DNA of 63,441 bases from Oscillospiraceae bacterium. Its GTDB lineage: Bacteria > Bacillota > Clostridia > Oscillospirales > Oscillospiraceae. Shown here piece after piece: positions 51,898-59,174 of this stretch (position 1 is its first letter; every line of letters begins with the position of its first letter). The notes under the pieces are model-generated. The model was not told the DNA's origin and ran no database searches. It saw only the letters and a list, made by a program, of their open reading frames with translations. Made by a program: the position numbers and the translations under genes. The stretch covers positions 1 through 63,441 of the forward strand of contig JAFQNL010000022.1 of the NCBI GenBank assembly GCA_017395935.1, given 5' to 3'.

Positions 51898-53190
51898 TTA
51901 CACCGGAGCTGCCTCCCGGGCCTTTTCTTCCTTGGCCAGTGCTTTGGCGTTGGCCAGCATGAGTTTGATGCGGTTCTCCTGATTGATCTTCGTCGCACTG
52001 GGATCATAGTCGATCGCTACCACATTGGAGTTGGGGTAGTTATCCTTCAGGGCCCGGATCATACCTTTGCCCACAATGTGGTTGGGCAAGCAGCCGAAGG
52101 GCTGAGCACAGACGATATTATTGGTTCCGGAATGGATAAGTTCCAGCATCTCGGCCGTCAGCAGCCAACCCTCACCCATCTTACAGCCTTCACCCAGATA
52201 GTCCTTTGCCAGCTCACGCAACTGGTTGAAGTCGCCGGGAGCGCGGAAGCGTCCGGACTTTTCTAAGGCACGGATCATGTCATTCTGACACTTAATGATG
52301 TACTCCACAGCCATCGAGCAGAGCGCCTTCTTAATGGGATTTCCGCCGTAAATATTCACGTCGGTAACCCGATTGAAAACCTTGAAGATCACAAAGTCCG
52401 TAAGGCCGGGAACCACCGGCTCAGCGCCTTCGCCGAGCAGGAACTGCTCCAAATAGTTATTGCCAAGCTCAGAGAACTTGACGTAGATCTCGCCTACCAC
52501 ACCGACGCGGACCTTATCGGTGATCCGGACAGGAATGGTTTTGAATTCTTCGACAATCTCATCGAAGCCCCGCTGCATTTCCTTCCGGCTCATACCCTTG
52601 CCCTGAGTAAAGCGGTCTACCAGACGATCAATCCAATCGGCCACCATCTGATCGGTCTGGCCGGGCTCGATCTCATAGGGGCGGACCTGATTGGCCACAT
52701 TCATAATAATGTCGCCATACATCATGCCGTAGATCAGCTTCCGGATCAGAGACAGACCGATAGAGAATCCGGGATTGGACTCCAGACCGAAGCTGACAGA
52801 GATGACAGGGATATACTCCATGCCGGCCTTCTTCAGGGCCTTACGCAGAAGGTGGATATAGTTGGAGGCTCGGCAGCCGCCGCCGGTCTGGGTGATCAGC
52901 AGAGCTACCTTATGGGGATCATAGCCGCCGTTTTTCAGCGCGTCCATGAACTGTCCGATGACCAGCAGCGCGGGATAGCAGGTATCGTTATGGACATATT
53001 TCAGTCCTTCGTCCACCACGTTCCGCCCGCTGTTGTTGAGCTGATCCACCTTGTAGCCCTCCAGCTCCAGGAATTTCCGGAACATAGAGAAATGGATGGG
53101 CAGCATCTGGGGCATAAGAAGGGTGTACTCCTTCTTCATCTCCTTGGTAAAGAGGAGACGTCCCTGTTCGTTATATACCAGTTCAGCCAT
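51898..53190 (-). CDS. 2-hydroxyacyl-CoA-dehydratase-related protein (HgdB-like part of a split activase system)
   Basis: A 430-residue protein of the HgdB/FldBC-related type. Characteristic segments are LYVHNDTCYPALLVIGQFMDALKNGGY, LLITQTGGGCRASNYIHLLRKALKKAG and AQPFGCLPNHIVGKGMIRALKDNYPNSNVVAIDYDPS. The conserved cysteines in these (NDTCYPA, GGGCRAS, PFGCLPN) can bind an iron-sulfur cluster. Its stop lies in the copy of a segment that is duplicated downstream. It follows the partner activase by 13 bases and together they match the large single-chain activase-dehydratase proteins of clostridia, about 1400 residues. Confidence 0.85.
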   Translation of the reverse strand: MAELVYNEQGRLLFTKEMKKEYTLLMPQMLPIHFSMFRKFLELEGYKVDQLNNSGRNVVDEGLKYVHNDTCYPALLVIGQFMDALKNGGYDPHKVALLITQTGGGCRASNYIHLLRKALKKAGMEYIPVISVSFGLESNPGFSIGLSLIRKLIYGMMYGDIIMNVANQVRPYEIEPGQTDQMVADWIDRLVDRFTQGKGMSRKEMQRGFDEIVEEFKTIPVRITDKVRVGVVGEIYVKFSELGNNYLEQFLLGEGAEPVVPGLTDFVIFKVFNRVTDVNIYGGNPIKKALCSMAVEYIIKCQNDMIRALEKSGRFRAPGDFNQLRELAKDYLGEGCKMGEGWLLTAEMLELIHSGTNNIVCAQPFGCLPNHIVGKGMIRALKDNYPNSNVVAIDYDPSATKINQENRIKLMLANAKALAKEEKAREAAPV

Positions 53191-53203
53191 ATCGTTTCCT
53201 TTC

Positions 53204-56146
53204 TCACTTGCCCTTGTTCTGTTTACGGGCCTCGATGGCAGCGATCAGGCTGCGGACACGGATCTTAACAGCGCCCAGATTACTGATATCGTCGATCTTC
53301 AGCTGGGTATAGAGCTTGCCGCCTTCTTCCAGAATAGTCCGCATCTCGTCGCCGGTAATGGCGTCTACGCCGCAGCCGAAGGAGACCAGCTGAATCAGCT
53401 CCATGTCCTCCTGCGTGCAGACATACCGGGCAGCATTGTACATTCGGGCATGGTAGGTCCACTGGTTCAAAACAGTACGGCTCTGCTTGTCCATCTCATC
53501 GGAGATGGCGTCCTCGGTGATGAGGACGAAGCCAAATCCGGTAACCAGATCATTGATACCATGGTTGATCTCCGGATCCATATGATAGGGACGGCCGGCG
53601 ATAACCATAATCGGCATATCCTTTTCCCGGGCAATACGGACATACTCTCTGGCAGTCTCTTTCAGATCCTTCCGGTAGTCCTCATAGGCCTGATAGGCAA
53701 AGCGGACGGCGGCCACCGTCTCTTTTTTGGCAATTCCAAACTCCTTCAGGAAGTATTCACCGGCAAACTTCTCAAAGTCCTTGGGACGATGGAGACCAAA
53801 ATAGGGATGGAGGAAGCGCTTGTCCCGGAGCGCGGGAATATTGGTGGCAATCAAGTCGGGATAGTAGGCCACCACAGGGCAGTTGTAGTTCTTGTCACTG
53901 ATACCCTCATCAAAGTTGTAGCTCATGCAGGGATAGAAGATAGCAGTCAGGTTTTCTTCCATAAGTGCCTCCACATGGCCGTGGAGCAGCTTCGCCGGAT
54001 AGCAGACAGTATCGGAAGGGATTGTCCGCTGACCCTTAATGTAGAGCTTGCGGCTGGATTCAGGAGAGATAACCACTTCAAAGTTGAGCTTGGTAAAGAA
54101 CGCATACCAGAAAGGCAGGTTCTCGTACATATTCAGTCCGAAAGGCAGTCCGATCTTTCCGCGTGCTCCGGTACCTTCTCCTTTTCCGGTCATGGAGCGG
54201 AGCTTATTGTACTTGTACTTCATCAGATCAGGATTCTCCACCTTTTCCTTGCCCAGAGGCTTGGAGCAGCGGTTGCCGGAGATGAAGCGGCGGCCACCCT
54301 GGAAGGTATTCACCGTCAGTGCGCAGTGGTTGGTACAGCCATTGCAGGTGACCGGCCGGACGGCGTGGGTGAAGCCTTTCAGCTCCTCAGGGGTAAGAAT
54401 GGCAGAGCGTTCCAGGCCCAGCTCCCGGGCGGCCAGAGCGGCACCGAACGCACCCATAATACCGGCAATGGTCGGCCGGGTAACCTCCTTACCCAGTTCC
54501 AGCTCGAAGGAGCGCAGAACAGCGTCGTTATGGAAGGTGCCGCCCTGAACCACCACCTGCTTACCCAGATCATCGGCAGAGGCTGCACGAATAACCTTGT
54601 AGATAGCGTTCTTGACGATGGAAATGGAGAGGCCGGCGGAGATTGCCTCCACAGAGGCGCCCTCCTTCTGGGCTTGCTTGACCGAGGAGTTCATAAAGAC
54701 GGTGCAGCGGCTGCCCAGATTGACAGGATGCTCGGCGAAGAGACCCATCTTGGCAAAGTCGGCAATCTCATAGCCCAGAGCTCGAGCAAAGGTCTCAATG
54801 AAAGATCCGCAGCCGGAGGAACAGGCTTCGTTGAGCATAATAGAATCCACGGCGCCGTTACGGATCTTAAAGCACTTCATATCCTGACCGCCGATGTCAA
54901 TAATAAAGTCGACCGCAGGGTTAAAGTGAGCTGCCGCCTTGTAGTGGGCCATAGTTTCAACCAGACCCAGATCGCAGCCGAAGGCGTTCTTGATCAGGTC
55001 CTCACCGTAGCCAGTGACAGCGCTGCCCCGGATCTTGATATGATCTCCGCAAAGGCGATAGATCACATCCAGTTGCTCCCGGACAACAGCGACAGGGTTG
55101 CCCTTATTAGACTGATAATAGGTATAAAGCAGTCCGCCATCAGGGGCAATAAGAGCCAGCTTGGTAGTGGTGGAGCCGGCATCAATACCCAGATAGGCAT
55201 CGCCGGTATAGCCGGCAGGGTCAATCACAGGAGGATGATTGGCGTTGTGCCGGTCACAAAAGGCCTGATAGTCCGCCTCGGACTCAAAAAGAGGAGGCAT
55301 GGTATCTACCATGGTGGTATTGTCCACGCTCTCTTCCAGCTTTTTCAGCGCCTCGTCAAAGCCAATCGTCTCGTAGTCGGTAGCGCAAAGCGCGGCGCCC
55401 ATAGCGGCAAAGCAGTCGCCGTCCTCCGGGAAGATGGCATGCTCCTCGTCCAGCTTCAGGGTTTCTACAAAGCGCTCCCGGAGCCCCATGAGGAAGTGGA
55501 GGGGGCCGCCAAGGAAGACGATCTTACCCTTGAGCTCACGGCCCTGAGTCAGGCCGGCAATGGTCTGATCCACAACCGCCTGAAAGATGGAGGCTGCCAC
55601 GTCTTCCTTTCTGCCACCCTGATTCAGGATGGGCTGAATATCGCTCTTGGCAAAGACACCGCAGCGAGAAGCGATGGGGTAAAGCTTCTCATGTCTGAGT
55701 GCCAGTTTGTCCAGCTCATCGGCAGTAACATTCATCAGCGTGGCCATCTGGTCGATGAACGCGCCGGTACCGCCGGCGCAGGAGCCGTTCATTCGCTCCT
55801 CCAAAGCGCCGCCGAAGAAGATGATCTTAGCATCTTCACCGCCCAGCTCAATGACGGCGTCAGTGCCCGGGACATATGTATTGACAGCCGCGGCAGTGGC
55901 GTAGACTTCCTGAACGAAGTCAATGCCGCTGGCTTTGGAAACGCCCAGACCGGCAGAGCCGGTGATAACCATCTTTACCTGATGGCCGCCAAATTGGGGC
56001 GCAATGGAGCGAAGCGTCTCGCAGGTCCGCTCGCGAACCTTGGAAAAATGGCGCTCGTATGAACGGAAAAGAAGCTGATCCCTCTCGTCCAGAACCACTA
56101 CCTTGACAGTAGTGGAGCCAATATCGATACCTACACGATAGTTCAT
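53204..56146 (-). CDS. BadF/BadG-type CoA-dehydratase activase with two ATPase domains and a DUF2229-like region
   Basis: A 980-residue protein with two actin-fold activase repeats: GIDIGSTTVKVVVLDE at residues ~5-20 and GIDAGSTTTKLALIAPDG near 325. Each has an associated VITGSAG/VTGYGE phosphate loop and a paired-cysteine cluster region (GSCAGGTGAF, CSSGCGSFIE) where a 4Fe-4S cluster bridges the subunits. The C-terminal ~330 residues (PFGLNMYENLPFWYAFFTKLNFEVVISPESSRKLYIKG) match DUF2229. It should use ATP to drive electron transfer to a dehydratase. The start at 56146 follows GAGG at a normal distance; codons upstream to 56185 are not needed. Confidence 0.9.
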   Translation of the reverse strand: MNYRVGIDIGSTTVKVVVLDERDQLLFRSYERHFSKVRERTCETLRSIAPQFGGHQVKMVITGSAGLGVSKASGIDFVQEVYATAAAVNTYVPGTDAVIELGGEDAKIIFFGGALEERMNGSCAGGTGAFIDQMATLMNVTADELDKLALRHEKLYPIASRCGVFAKSDIQPILNQGGRKEDVAASIFQAVVDQTIAGLTQGRELKGKIVFLGGPLHFLMGLRERFVETLKLDEEHAIFPEDGDCFAAMGAALCATDYETIGFDEALKKLEESVDNTTMVDTMPPLFESEADYQAFCDRHNANHPPVIDPAGYTGDAYLGIDAGSTTTKLALIAPDGGLLYTYYQSNKGNPVAVVREQLDVIYRLCGDHIKIRGSAVTGYGEDLIKNAFGCDLGLVETMAHYKAAAHFNPAVDFIIDIGGQDMKCFKIRNGAVDSIMLNEACSSGCGSFIETFARALGYEIADFAKMGLFAEHPVNLGSRCTVFMNSSVKQAQKEGASVEAISAGLSISIVKNAIYKVIRAASADDLGKQVVVQGGTFHNDAVLRSFELELGKEVTRPTIAGIMGAFGAALAARELGLERSAILTPEELKGFTHAVRPVTCNGCTNHCALTVNTFQGGRRFISGNRCSKPLGKEKVENPDLMKYKYNKLRSMTGKGEGTGARGKIGLPFGLNMYENLPFWYAFFTKLNFEVVISPESSRKLYIKGQRTIPSDTVCYPAKLLHGHVEALMEENLTAIFYPCMSYNFDEGISDKNYNCPVVAYYPDLIATNIPALRDKRFLHPYFGLHRPKDFEKFAGEYFLKEFGIAKKETVAAVRFAYQAYEDYRKDLKETAREYVRIAREKDMPIMVIAGRPYHMDPEINHGINDLVTGFGFVLITEDAISDEMDKQSRTVLNQWTYHARMYNAARYVCTQEDMELIQLVSFGCGVDAITGDEMRTILEEGGKLYTQLKIDDISNLGAVKIRVRSLIAAIEARKQNKGK

Positions 56147-56200
56147 AGAATTACCTCGTTTTCTGCAAAAGGAGAAAGTGCGCATAAACGTTCACTGTCT

Positions 56201-56228
56201 ATTTTAGCACAAAGATTTCAATTGGCAA
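56201..56228 (-). promoter_or_regulatory. Promoter of the activase operon
   Basis: Minus strand -35 TTGCCA (56223-56228), 16-bp spacer, -10 TAAAAT (56201-56206). The rest of the 280-bp divergent gap is AT-rich (long A and T runs, 56240-56340). Confidence 0.68.
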
Positions 56229-56367
56229 GAAAAAACGTCCCCGTCAAATGTGAATTTTTCAAAAACTTCAAAAATTCAAAAGTTTAATCAAATTTTCTGC
56301 AAAACTTTATATACAAAATTGTAAAACTGTCCAACACAAGATTTTAATGTTTATTTTCTAAAAGTTA

Positions 56368-56396
56368 TTGCATTTTCTATAAGCCCGCGGTATAAT
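56368..56396 (+). promoter_or_regulatory. Promoter of the phosphoribosyltransferase-like gene
   Basis: -35 TTGCAT (56368-56373), 17-bp spacer, -10 TATAAT (56391-56396). Confidence 0.8.
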
Positions 56397-56426
56397 ATTT
56401 CTATTAAAGCAGAGGAGGTACATCTT

Positions 56427-57083
56427 ATGTCTCTGGAAAACAAAGTTCAGCTCTTCTATACCAAAACCAAGAATACCAATCTGGCACTCAAGGCCATCCC
56501 CGGCCATTTCGTCACCAACCACTCTCATATCAATTATTATATGGATCTGACCTCCATGAAAACCATCTATCGGGAGGCCAAGAAAGTGGCGGATGTTCTG
56601 AGCCAGCGCTATAAGAATCAGATCCCTGTGGACACTATCCTCTGTATGGACGGCACCGAGGTTATCGGTACACTGCTGGCAGAGAAACTGGCAGACTCCC
56701 ATCTGGCCCGTGGTCTGAACGCCAAGAAAGAAGTTGCTATTGTAACGCCCGAACAGCACGCCAATACCAGCCAGCTCATCTTCCGGGACAACTATAAAAA
56801 TCTGATCAAGAATCGGGACTGCATCGTACTTATGGCTTCCATCACCACCGGTTATACCGTGCATAAGGCAATCGAGACCATTCAGTTCTACGGCGGCGTT
56901 CCCCGCGGCGTGTCCGCCATTTTCAGCAACATCAGTCAGCAGGACGGTGTGAAGATTGATGCCATTTATGATGTCGGTGTACTGCCTGAGTATCGGAGCT
57001 ATGACTACACCAACTGCCCCTACTGCAAGAAGGGCGTTAAGATCGACGCTCTAGTCAATAGCATGGGTTATTCCACCTACTGA
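56427..57083 (+). CDS. Phosphoribosyltransferase-like protein with altered PRPP loop
   Basis: A 218-residue protein of type I PRTase fold, resembling orotate phosphoribosyltransferase: the first domain has ADVLSQRYKNQIPVDTILCMDGTEVIGTLLAEKLA, and the PRPP-loop position reads IVLMASITTGYTVHKAIE. In ordinary PRTases this loop is hydrophobic-x-Asp-Asp/Glu-x-x-Thr-Thr-Gly; here the acidic pair is Ala-Ser, so PRPP catalysis or magnesium binding is doubtful. A CPYCKKG sequence near the C-terminus could bind metal. It may be a regulatory PRPP or nucleotide sensor. It has its own promoter and terminator. Confidence 0.82.
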   Translation: MSLENKVQLFYTKTKNTNLALKAIPGHFVTNHSHINYYMDLTSMKTIYREAKKVADVLSQRYKNQIPVDTILCMDGTEVIGTLLAEKLADSHLARGLNAKKEVAIVTPEQHANTSQLIFRDNYKNLIKNRDCIVLMASITTGYTVHKAIETIQFYGGVPRGVSAIFSNISQQDGVKIDAIYDVGVLPEYRSYDYTNCPYCKKGVKIDALVNSMGYSTY

Positions 57084-57099
57084 TCCTTTTTCAGTTTAC

Positions 57100-57128
57100 G
57101 CCCGTACCGGAGTGTCTTCGGTACGGGC
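57100..57128 (+). terminator. Terminator of the phosphoribosyltransferase-like gene
   Basis: Ten-bp stem (57100-57109 with 57119-57128) followed by TTTTCTTTTCCC. Confidence 0.88.
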
Positions 57129-57246
57129 TTTTCTTTTCCCTTCAAGCAGCCGTTTTACATGTATTTTACATATTTTTTATATTCACATGGTAGCGTCACA
57201 TCTATGGTATGCGTTATCATGATGATGTCAATCTTTTTCATTTTTT

Positions 57247-57280
57247 CGGAGCGGACACCGGTTTTTTCAGATTCGCTCCG
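57247..57280 (+). promoter_or_regulatory. Leader hairpin ahead of sigI
   Basis: CGGAGCG (57247-57253) pairs with CGCTCCG (57274-57280) over a T-rich 20-nt loop, 35 bp upstream of the ATG. No T-run follows, so it may affect mRNA stability or translation. A plausible sigma-A-like promoter (TTTACA near 57155, TATATT near 57178) lies further upstream. Confidence 0.4.
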
Positions 57281-57314
57281 TATTCTATCTTTGTCAGGAG
57301 AAGGGGTGATAGAC

Positions 57315-58046
57315 ATGAAGGAAGAACACCGGATCGTATCCCTCGTTCAGGCTGCCCGACAGGATATGCGCAAAGCTGACGAGCTGATCCGCGCCTATCT
57401 ACCTTTCATCCGGTCTGAAGCTGCAAAATTTCTTGCCCGTATCTGCACCGATCAGGACGACGAATATAGCATCGCCATGATCGCTTTCTATGAGGCAATC
57501 AACAACTATAATAAGGAACGGGGAAGCTTTCTCAATTATGCTGCCATGCTTATCCGCAGCCGTCTTATTGATTACCAGCGCAAAGAGGCCCGCCATCAAG
57601 GACACCTGTCTCTTGACGAGCCATCCGGCGAAGAGGATGACCGCTCTCTAATGGACAGCATCGCCGACCACAGGGATCTCATAGGAGAGGCCTCTAATCT
57701 GGAGGCAACTGAGCAGGAGATCCGCGAGTTGGGTGAGGTAATGAAAGGCTTTGGCGTTAGCTTTACCGACGTGTCTGCCAACGCTCCCCGTCAGGATCGG
57801 ACTATGGAAGCCTGCGGAAAGGCAATCCGCTACGCCGCGGCCCATAAAGAGATCCTTGACGAGCTGCTGCGGACGAAAAAACTACCTTTGGCCCGGTTGG
57901 CTCTGGGCTCCGGTGTCGAACGCAAAACACTGGAGCGGCACAGAAAGTACATCCTCGTCATGCTCCTGATCCTGACCAACGGTTACGAGATCATTCGAGG
58001 ACACCTTTATCATGTCCTCAGAAAGAAAGGAGGTGGGTCGGCATGA
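57315..58046 (+). CDS. sigI: RNA polymerase sigma factor SigI
   Basis: A 243-residue sigma-70-type factor of the SigI group. Region 2 reads DDEYSIAMIAFYEAINNYNKERGSFLNYAAMLIRSRLIDYQRKE, and the SigI C-terminal domain KEILDELLRTKKLPLARLALGSGVERKTLERHRKYILVMLLILTNGYEIIRGHL provides -35 recognition. SigI factors answer to outer-surface signals relayed by RsgI anti-sigma factors, in Bacillus subtilis heat stress and in Clostridium thermocellum polysaccharide sensing. The start has AGGAGAAGGGG upstream. It overlaps rsgI by 4 bases, so the two are made in balance. Confidence 0.95.
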   Translation: MKEEHRIVSLVQAARQDMRKADELIRAYLPFIRSEAAKFLARICTDQDDEYSIAMIAFYEAINNYNKERGSFLNYAAMLIRSRLIDYQRKEARHQGHLSLDEPSGEEDDRSLMDSIADHRDLIGEASNLEATEQEIRELGEVMKGFGVSFTDVSANAPRQDRTMEACGKAIRYAAAHKEILDELLRTKKLPLARLALGSGVERKTLERHRKYILVMLLILTNGYEIIRGHLYHVLRKKGGGSA

Positions 58047-58999
58047 AGTATATGGTCATGGAATGCGGTACAAGCTATGCTGTCGTACTGGACGAAGAAG
58101 GTCAATTCCGAAACGTAGTCAACCGGGGATACCAGGTTGGCCAAACCGTGACTCAAGTCTTCCCGCTGCCCGAGCTGCAGAAACCGGAAAAGAGCGGCAG
58201 TCGTACCCTCATCCGGACTCTGACCTCTCTGGCTGCCTGTCTGGCCCTTGTGATCACCGCCTTCTTCCACTTCCAATCCGTGCCCTTCGCCTCGGTCTAT
58301 CTGTCCATCAACCCCGAGGTTCGGATCGATATTGACCGACATGATACGGTTGTCGGTCTGGCCGGCGTCAACGAAGACGGAGCAAACCTCATCGCGGAGT
58401 ATGACTTCCAGAGAAAGCATTTGGATCTGGTCATGGATGAGCTGGTAGATCTGGCCATCGAGATGGGATATCTCCACGAGGGCGGCACCATCACCCTGAT
58501 GCTGGACGGCAATAACGAGTGGATCGTCACCCATGGCGACCAGCTCAGCCATCACCTTCAGGACTATATGACGCAGAAACTAAGTGTCACAATTGAGGTG
58601 GGCGCCAAAGGCTCGGAGTCTGATTACGGTGCTGTCTATCACGATATTGCTATCCCCGTTTACGGTGAGAGCGACTACGGTGAGAGCAACTATGACGATG
58701 ACGACCAAGACGACGGCGCTTCCGGTTATGACGATGACGACCGGGACGATGGCGCTTCCGGTTATGACGATGACGACCGGGACGATGGCATTACCGACTA
58801 CGATTCTGACAGCGATGTCGACAGTTCTGGTTATGATTCCGACCAGGACGATGACGACCGGGATGACAGCGCTTCCGCCTATGACGATGACGACCGGAAT
58901 GACGGCATCACCGACTACGATTCAGACAACGATGACGACAGTTCTGGCTATGATTCCGACCAGGACGATGATGGCGATGACGATGATGACGATGACTGA
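58043..58999 (+). CDS. rsgI: Anti-sigma factor RsgI with highly acidic outer repeat tail
   Basis: A 318-residue single-pass membrane protein. Residues 1-50 form the cytoplasmic SigI-binding domain (KYMVMECGTSYAVVLDEEGQF), residues ~55-77 a membrane helix, and SVYLSINPEVRIDID contains the Asn90-Pro91 junction where RsgI proteins self-cleave outside the membrane. The outer module continues to about residue 190 and ends in a tail (about 208-318) of YDDDDRDDGASG and YDSDxDDDSSG repeats, almost entirely Asp, Gly, Ser and Tyr. In C. thermocellum this place is taken by carbohydrate-binding domains. The tail is probably a metal, polyamine or surface-charge sensor. Start ATG at 58043 has AAAGGAGGTG. 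Confidence 0.9.
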   Translation: MKYMVMECGTSYAVVLDEEGQFRNVVNRGYQVGQTVTQVFPLPELQKPEKSGSRTLIRTLTSLAACLALVITAFFHFQSVPFASVYLSINPEVRIDIDRHDTVVGLAGVNEDGANLIAEYDFQRKHLDLVMDELVDLAIEMGYLHEGGTITLMLDGNNEWIVTHGDQLSHHLQDYMTQKLSVTIEVGAKGSESDYGAVYHDIAIPVYGESDYGESNYDDDDQDDGASGYDDDDRDDGASGYDDDDRDDGITDYDSDSDVDSSGYDSDQDDDDRDDSASAYDDDDRNDGITDYDSDNDDDSSGYDSDQDDDGDDDDDDD

Positions 59000-59007
59000 G
59001 CGCATCG

Positions 59008-59064
59008 AAAAAAAATTTTGAAAGATTTCCCTTTCGACCCCGATTTCATCCTCCACGCTGCGTA
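59008..59064 (+). promoter_or_regulatory. Candidate SigI-dependent promoter of the lipoprotein operon
   Basis: An A8 tract (59008-59015) is followed by CGACCCCGATT with ACCCC at 59037-59041, and CGTA at 59061-59064, 19 nt further on. SigI promoters are described with an upstream A-tract, an ACCC(CC) -35 and a CGWA -10. The spacing is the weak point. No TTGACA/TATAAT-type sigma-A promoter is seen in this 175-bp gap. Confidence 0.5.
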
Positions 59065-59174
59065 ATCTGATACATAAGCTTCCAGAGAGGCAGACAGCAA
59101 AAGCCTCCTGAGGCGGGACGTCCGATCCAATTCACCACTAACTATCATTCATTTAAATAAAAAGGAGAAATAAA

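Noticed and set aside
51714-52007. A small minus-strand gene across the duplicated gene end
   Set aside because: It is a shifted frame running through the duplicated segment and the hairpin spacer; the composition (Arg/Pro/Ser) is not protein-like.
53096-56062. A 988-codon plus-strand open frame
   Set aside because: Antisense to the activase gene, whose motifs (GIDIGSTT, CSSGCGSF) are unmistakable.
58584-59021. A Thr/Met repeat protein overlapping the rsgI tail
   Set aside because: Frame-shifted reading of the Asp-rich codons (GATGAC read as ATGACN); no start signal.
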